Assembly (NCBI GenBank): GCA_011046295.1
Contig: DSAV01000178.1
Location: 1-8,624, forward strand
Origin: Deltaproteobacteria bacterium
GTDB taxonomy: Bacteria > Desulfobacterota > Syntrophia > Syntrophales > Smithellaceae
DNA: 8,624 nucleotides
Reading direction: 5' to 3'
Position numbers and translations under genes: made by a program. Below are positions 5,930-8,624 of the stretch, in pieces. The notes under the pieces are model-generated. The model was not told the origin of the DNA. It searched no databases and saw only the letters and a list, made by a program, of their open reading frames with translations. Positions within the stretch are counted from its first letter, which is position 1, and each line of letters begins with the position of its first letter.

Positions 5930-5960
5930 AAAACCCCCGACGCTGTCGCCGGGGGTTTTT
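5930..5960. terminator. Bidirectional intrinsic terminator between convergent operons
   Basis: CCCCCG (5934-5939) pairs with CGGGGG (5950-5955), and inner CG/CG pairs close a small CTGT loop around one mismatch. Four A residues precede and five T residues follow, so the hairpin has a U-tract in both directions. It lies between the MaoC stop at 5925 and the SMP-30 stop at 5968 and should end both transcripts. Confidence 0.9.
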
Positions 5961-5967
5961 GTGTGAA

Positions 5968-6840
5968 TTAAATTTTCTGGTGGATGAGTCTTGTTCCCGG
6001 ATACGGCACTTCGAAATAAGGAACGTTTGTGCCGTCGAGAGAGCCGATGAAGGCGGTCTTTCTTTTTTCTCCGCCAAAACAGATATTGGCCGGACGCCGT
6101 AACACCTTGTGTTGAGGATCATCAAGATATATTTCGAATTCGCGCGCGGGAGTAATGTAGCCAACCGCGTTTTGCGCGGGCAGCGCCACCCAGAGATTGC
6201 CGGCCTCATCAAAGGCAATGCCGTCGGGGAAACCTAACGGTCCCAGGGAATCCGGCCCGTAAATTTCCGGTTCGCCCACAGTGGAATCGCTGTTGATGCG
6301 GTAGCGCAGGATGCGTCTCTGCATCGTTTCTGCCACATAAACAAATTCTTCCTTTTCATCTACAGAAACTCCGTTGGCAAAACAGATATCCTGCGCAACA
6401 ATTTTCGCCTCGTTGTTTTTTATAACGACCAGGCAACCGTCGGCGACAGGGGCTTGCAGGGCGGCTTCAATATCGGCAAGGCTCGTGGAGTTGGAAACCC
6501 ATAATCTTTCCCTTGAATCGATAAACGGGAAATTGGGGCTGGACATCTTTTTGCCCTGGGCGTGAGTCATTAAGATGACATGATTTCCGTCGGGCGCTAA
6601 AGATTGTACCTGGCCATTGCCGATGTTGGCGATAATGCAGTTGCCTTTTTCATCGATACAAATGCCGTTGGGCGCTCCGCCCAGATTACCCCAAAAGCCG
6701 GTACGGCCGTCTTTCTCAATGCGCGCGCATCTGCCGCGGCCGTCGGCAGTGTAAAGACTGCCGTCATCGAGCGCCATTACTCCTTCGGGTCGCGTAAGCC
6801 CGCTGCCGATTGTTTTCACGCTGTTAACATCGATTTTCAT
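5968..6840 (-). CDS. SMP-30/gluconolactonase/LRE-like beta-propeller protein
   Basis: This 290-residue protein has the six-bladed propeller pattern of the SMP-30/gluconolactonase/LRE-like family. These are metal-dependent lactonases or esterases. Likely metal ligands are Glu19 (TRPEGVM), Asn156 (CFANGVSVD) and Asp206 (GFPDGIAFD), with Asn58 (GGAPNGI) or Asn103 near the site. Blade-like repeats of the form DxxGNLWVA recur at about 62-71, 107-116 and 210-220. No signal peptide is visible, so it is probably cytoplasmic. It starts 29 bp after the hydratase stop (6870) and is probably co-transcribed, but lacks a strong Shine-Dalgarno site, so coupling or weak expression is likely. A lactone or cyclic ester intermediate is a guess; the substrate is unknown. 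Confidence 0.87.
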   Translation of the reverse strand: MKIDVNSVKTIGSGLTRPEGVMALDDGSLYTADGRGRCARIEKDGRTGFWGNLGGAPNGICIDEKGNCIIANIGNGQVQSLAPDGNHVILMTHAQGKKMSSPNFPFIDSRERLWVSNSTSLADIEAALQAPVADGCLVVIKNNEAKIVAQDICFANGVSVDEKEEFVYVAETMQRRILRYRINSDSTVGEPEIYGPDSLGPLGFPDGIAFDEAGNLWVALPAQNAVGYITPAREFEIYLDDPQHKVLRRPANICFGGEKRKTAFIGSLDGTNVPYFEVPYPGTRLIHQKI

Positions 6841-6869
6841 TAATAATAAATCTTGTCGTCTCGAAAAAG

Positions 6870-7637
6870 TTATTCACCCTTGAAATTTGGTTCGCGCTTT
6901 TCAAAAAAAGCCGTCATTCCTTCCACCGCGTCTTTACTCTGGCTGAGTCTTGTCGCCCATTCTTTATCCACGCGCAGTCCTTCTTCCAGACCTTTTTCCA
7001 ATCCGACGCTCATGCCTTGTAATACCGCACTTACTGCCAGAGGTGGACGTTTGGCTAGAAGTTGGGCAAAGGTAGTGGCTTCTTTTATGAGATCCGCCGC
7101 GGGAACAACTTTGTCCACCAAGCCGATATCCAGCGCTTCAGGTGGGGTGAGTCTCTTGGCGAAAATAATCATATCCAGCGCTTTGGGTTTCCCGAGGAGT
7201 CTGGGCAAACGCTGAATGCCGCCCCAGCCGGGCGTGATGCCTAAGTTCAGTTCCGGACAGCCGATCAGCGCTTTGGGGTTATCCGTCATAAAGCGGAAAT
7301 GGCAGGCCAGCGCGATTTCGCAGCCGCCGCCCAGAGCGTAGCCGTTGATCGCCGCGATGAATGGTTTTGTTGAACGTTCAATCTTGTTCATCACATCGTT
7401 GCCGTTAGGGCCTTTGGCAATATTGGCGAGGTCGCTTACGTCCATACCCGCGCAAAAGCCCTTTTCTCCCGCGCCGGTGATGATCACTACACGGGTGTCC
7501 TTGCTTTGTTCCACCTCGGTAATGGCCTGATTCAGTTCTACGCGAATACCCAGATTAACGGAATTTGTGGGGGGGCGGTTTAAGGTGATGGTCGTGATAA
7601 AATCCTGCGTTGACAAAATAATGTTACTGTAGCCCAT
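6870..7637 (-). CDS. Enoyl-CoA hydratase, both catalytic glutamates present
   Basis: This 255-residue crotonase has normal length and both catalytic residues: Glu107 in YALGGGCEIALAC and Glu129 in CPELNLGITPGWGGIQRL. The first oxyanion element is GFCAGMDVSDL (60-70). It should add water to trans-2-enoyl-CoA, giving the S-3-hydroxyacyl-CoA. A textbook AAGGAGGT (7644-7651) is 6 nt before the ATG, predicting strong translation. It is the first gene of a two-gene unit with the SMP-30 protein. It differs clearly from the other crotonase in the window, which lacks the first Glu. Confidence 0.94.
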   Translation of the reverse strand: MGYSNIILSTQDFITTITLNRPPTNSVNLGIRVELNQAITEVEQSKDTRVVIITGAGEKGFCAGMDVSDLANIAKGPNGNDVMNKIERSTKPFIAAINGYALGGGCEIALACHFRFMTDNPKALIGCPELNLGITPGWGGIQRLPRLLGKPKALDMIIFAKRLTPPEALDIGLVDKVVPAADLIKEATTFAQLLAKRPPLAVSAVLQGMSVGLEKGLEEGLRVDKEWATRLSQSKDAVEGMTAFFEKREPNFKGE

Positions 7638-7676
7638 AAAATTACCTCCTTATGTTTTATGTAAAGCGCATGTTAT

Positions 7677-7704
7677 CTCTTAACAAAATAAAAAAACCTG
7701 TCAA
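7677..7704 (-). promoter_or_regulatory. Possible promoter for the enoyl-CoA hydratase/SMP-30 unit
   Basis: A perfect TTGACA (7699-7704) is followed, 16 bp on, by TAAGAG (7677-7682), a poor -10. The spacer is a T-rich tract. The -35 is convincing, the -10 is not. The rest of the 7638-7784 gap shows only the ribosome binding site; no clear terminator for the UPF0316 gene was found. Confidence 0.35.
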
Positions 7705-7784
7705 GCATATAAGGTTTGCCCATAAGCAGAAGTTTCTATAGCATTGATAATACAAGACGATAAAGCGGTATAAAGGCCGGAATT

Positions 7785-8399
7785 TCAATCTTTTTCTTGA
7801 GAGTTTTCTTTGGATTTATGTTTTCTTTTTATTTTGGGGATAAATGGTTTTTTGGGTTTTTTTCTAAAAACTCCTTCACGGAAAGAGCGGACATCTTCAA
7901 CGGTGTAAAAAGACAGAGGATTGAATTTACGGATAATCTTGAGCACTTGATCAATATCTTTTCTCTTTATAATACTGAAAACAACTTTCACCGGGCCCAT
8001 GGAGCCTTTGGCGTCTATGTAGGTTACTCCGTAGCCTTCTTCCTTGAGGTGTTCCACAAGGTTTGTTGCGTCTTTCTGAGTAATTATTCTGATAATTACC
8101 GTGCCGATGGCCATTCTTTCTTCAACGTAAATGCCGATGTAGTTTCCCATGGCAAAGCCGCCGGCGTAAGCGAAGTAATAAATGATATTGGTCAGATTTT
8201 GAATAATCTGAGTGATGGATACCAGCCAGATAAGAACCCCGAAAAAACCGATAAGTGTTGCCAGTAGCTTCATGCCGCGGGAGACGTAAATAATGCGGGC
8301 GGTATCCAGCGTTACGTCGCAAATGCGGGCCAGAAAAATCAGCAGGGGTATAATAACGAGAGTAAATATTTCAGAACTGTAAAAAGAGGCCAAATCCAT
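7785..8399 (-). CDS. UPF0316 membrane protein (DUF5698 + DUF2179)
   Basis: This 204-residue protein has a membrane part and a soluble part. Three hydrophobic segments lie at about 11-25, 44-66 and 70-91, with the family stretch ARICDVTLDTAR (24-35) between the first two. A small cytoplasmic domain follows at about 100-170 (TVIIRIITQKDATNLVEHLKEEG, KVVFSIIKRKDI), matching DUF2179, which recurs in transporters and UPF0316 proteins. The tail from about 178 is strongly basic (RKKPKKP, KIKRKHKSK), longer than expected for the family, and may touch nucleic acid or membrane lipid. The molecular function of the family is not known to me. AGGA (8411-8414) is 11 nt from the ATG, slightly far. It is transcribed alone from a strong promoter. 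Confidence 0.9.
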   Translation of the reverse strand: MDLASFYSSEIFTLVIIPLLIFLARICDVTLDTARIIYVSRGMKLLATLIGFFGVLIWLVSITQIIQNLTNIIYYFAYAGGFAMGNYIGIYVEERMAIGTVIIRIITQKDATNLVEHLKEEGYGVTYIDAKGSMGPVKVVFSIIKRKDIDQVLKIIRKFNPLSFYTVEDVRSFREGVFRKKPKKPFIPKIKRKHKSKENSQEKD

Positions 8400-8427
8400 T
8401 TTGTCAATAATCCTTTAATTTCATTAA

Positions 8428-8456
8428 AGTATAAGTATGAACATGTCCTCTGTCAA
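8428..8456 (-). promoter_or_regulatory. Near-consensus sigma70 promoter for the UPF0316 gene
   Basis: On the minus strand TTGACA (8451-8456), a 17-bp spacer and TATACT (8428-8433) match consensus almost perfectly. The predicted start near 8421 gives a leader of about 22 nt. The hexamers and spacing are the same as at the brnTA promoter. Confidence 0.75.
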
Positions 8457-8517
8457 CCAATATTGAAATTAAAATCGAAATCGATTTTTTTCCACTTTTT
8501 CCTTAATAAGGTGGCCT

Positions 8518-8545
8518 GTTGCCTCATAAATAAATGTTACCGAAG
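8518..8545. repeat. Direct repeat copy 1 at the right edge
   Basis: This 28-bp unit runs GTTGCCTCATAAA, three bases, then ATGTTACCGAAG. It recurs 48 bp downstream with only the central 2-3 bases changed. A TAAGG precedes each copy at a similar distance. The region 8457-8624 has no convincing gene. The repeat may be a binding site or the end of a mobile element. Confidence 0.75.
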
Positions 8546-8565
8546 GAATAGCATTTTAAGGAAAC

Positions 8566-8592
8566 GTTGCCTCATAAAAGATGTTACCGAAG
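8566..8592. repeat. Direct repeat copy 2 at the right edge
   Basis: This 27-bp copy has the same two blocks of 13 and 12 identical bases as the unit at 8518-8545, with two bases between them. On the minus strand, an open frame entering from the window edge (I-E-M-K-L-K-K-I-T-R-L-R) ends at a TAA inside this copy (8584-8586). That frame is too short to call a gene, but the repeat could span the 3' end of one. Confidence 0.75.
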
Positions 8593-8624
8593 CCGGGTGA
8601 TCTTTTTGAGCTTCATTTCTATGA

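Noticed and set aside
7797..8267. Plus-strand open frame of 156 codons
   Set aside because: It is antisense to the UPF0316 gene, which has the membrane segments, family motif and promoter.
8518..8592. CRISPR array
   Set aside because: Only two copies are present, the spacing gives a ~20-bp spacer, the repeat interior varies in length, and no cas gene is seen.
8578..8606. Hairpin with T-run at the right edge as an intrinsic terminator
   Set aside because: The AAGAT/ATCTT stem is AT-rich with an internal loop, and no plus-strand gene precedes it; too weak to call.

Overview
The window looks like chromosome from a mesophilic, moderate-GC bacterium that metabolises acyl-CoAs. Gene content (two crotonases, a thiolase, a MaoC hydratase, a benzoylformate-decarboxylase-like TPP enzyme, an SMP-30 protein and a UPF0316 membrane protein) would fit a Desulfobacterota / former Deltaproteobacteria lineage, for example a syntroph. 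That assignment is an impression from gene content and protein style, not a measured result. Shine-Dalgarno sites and TTGACA/TATACT-type promoters are easy to see throughout.

Layout. (1) 7-4294, minus strand, transcribed right to left: thiolase (3113-4294), a BrnT/BrnA toxin-antitoxin pair (3047-2474), a TPP-dependent acetolactate-synthase-like enzyme (2379-826) and a short crotonase (714-7) with its own promoter. (2) 4295-4471: divergent promoter region. (3) 4472-5925, plus strand: a D-2-hydroxyacid dehydrogenase and a MaoC-type hydratase, 26 bp apart, ending in a strong bidirectional terminator. (4) 5968-7637, minus strand: a two-catalytic-Glu enoyl-CoA hydratase followed by an SMP-30/gluconolactonase-like protein, convergent with block 3. 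(5) 7785-8399, minus strand: a UPF0316 membrane protein with a near-consensus promoter. (6) 8457-8624: no convincing gene, but two copies of a ~28-bp direct repeat.

The metabolic genes plausibly act together on acyl-CoA and 2-oxo/2-hydroxy acids: hydration by crotonases or MaoC, thiolysis, TPP-dependent C-C chemistry on a 2-oxoacid, and reduction of a 2-oxoacid. No acyl-CoA dehydrogenase, 3-hydroxyacyl-CoA dehydrogenase or CoA ligase is present, so the substrate cannot be named.

The most notable structure is the BrnTA pair. It sits in a 693-bp segment between thiolase and TPP genes and is bounded by a direct repeat of the last codons of the thiolase gene (20 bp identical, 26/28 overall). Removing the segment between repeat copies would leave the thiolase stop 40 bp before the TPP start codon, an ordinary operon spacing. 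The segment carries its own TTGACA-17-TATACT promoter with a perfect inverted repeat over it, and the promoter geometry predicts a leaderless toxin mRNA. This looks like a small non-autonomous toxin-antitoxin islet that entered a metabolic operon at a gene 3' end while preserving the host protein's C-terminus.
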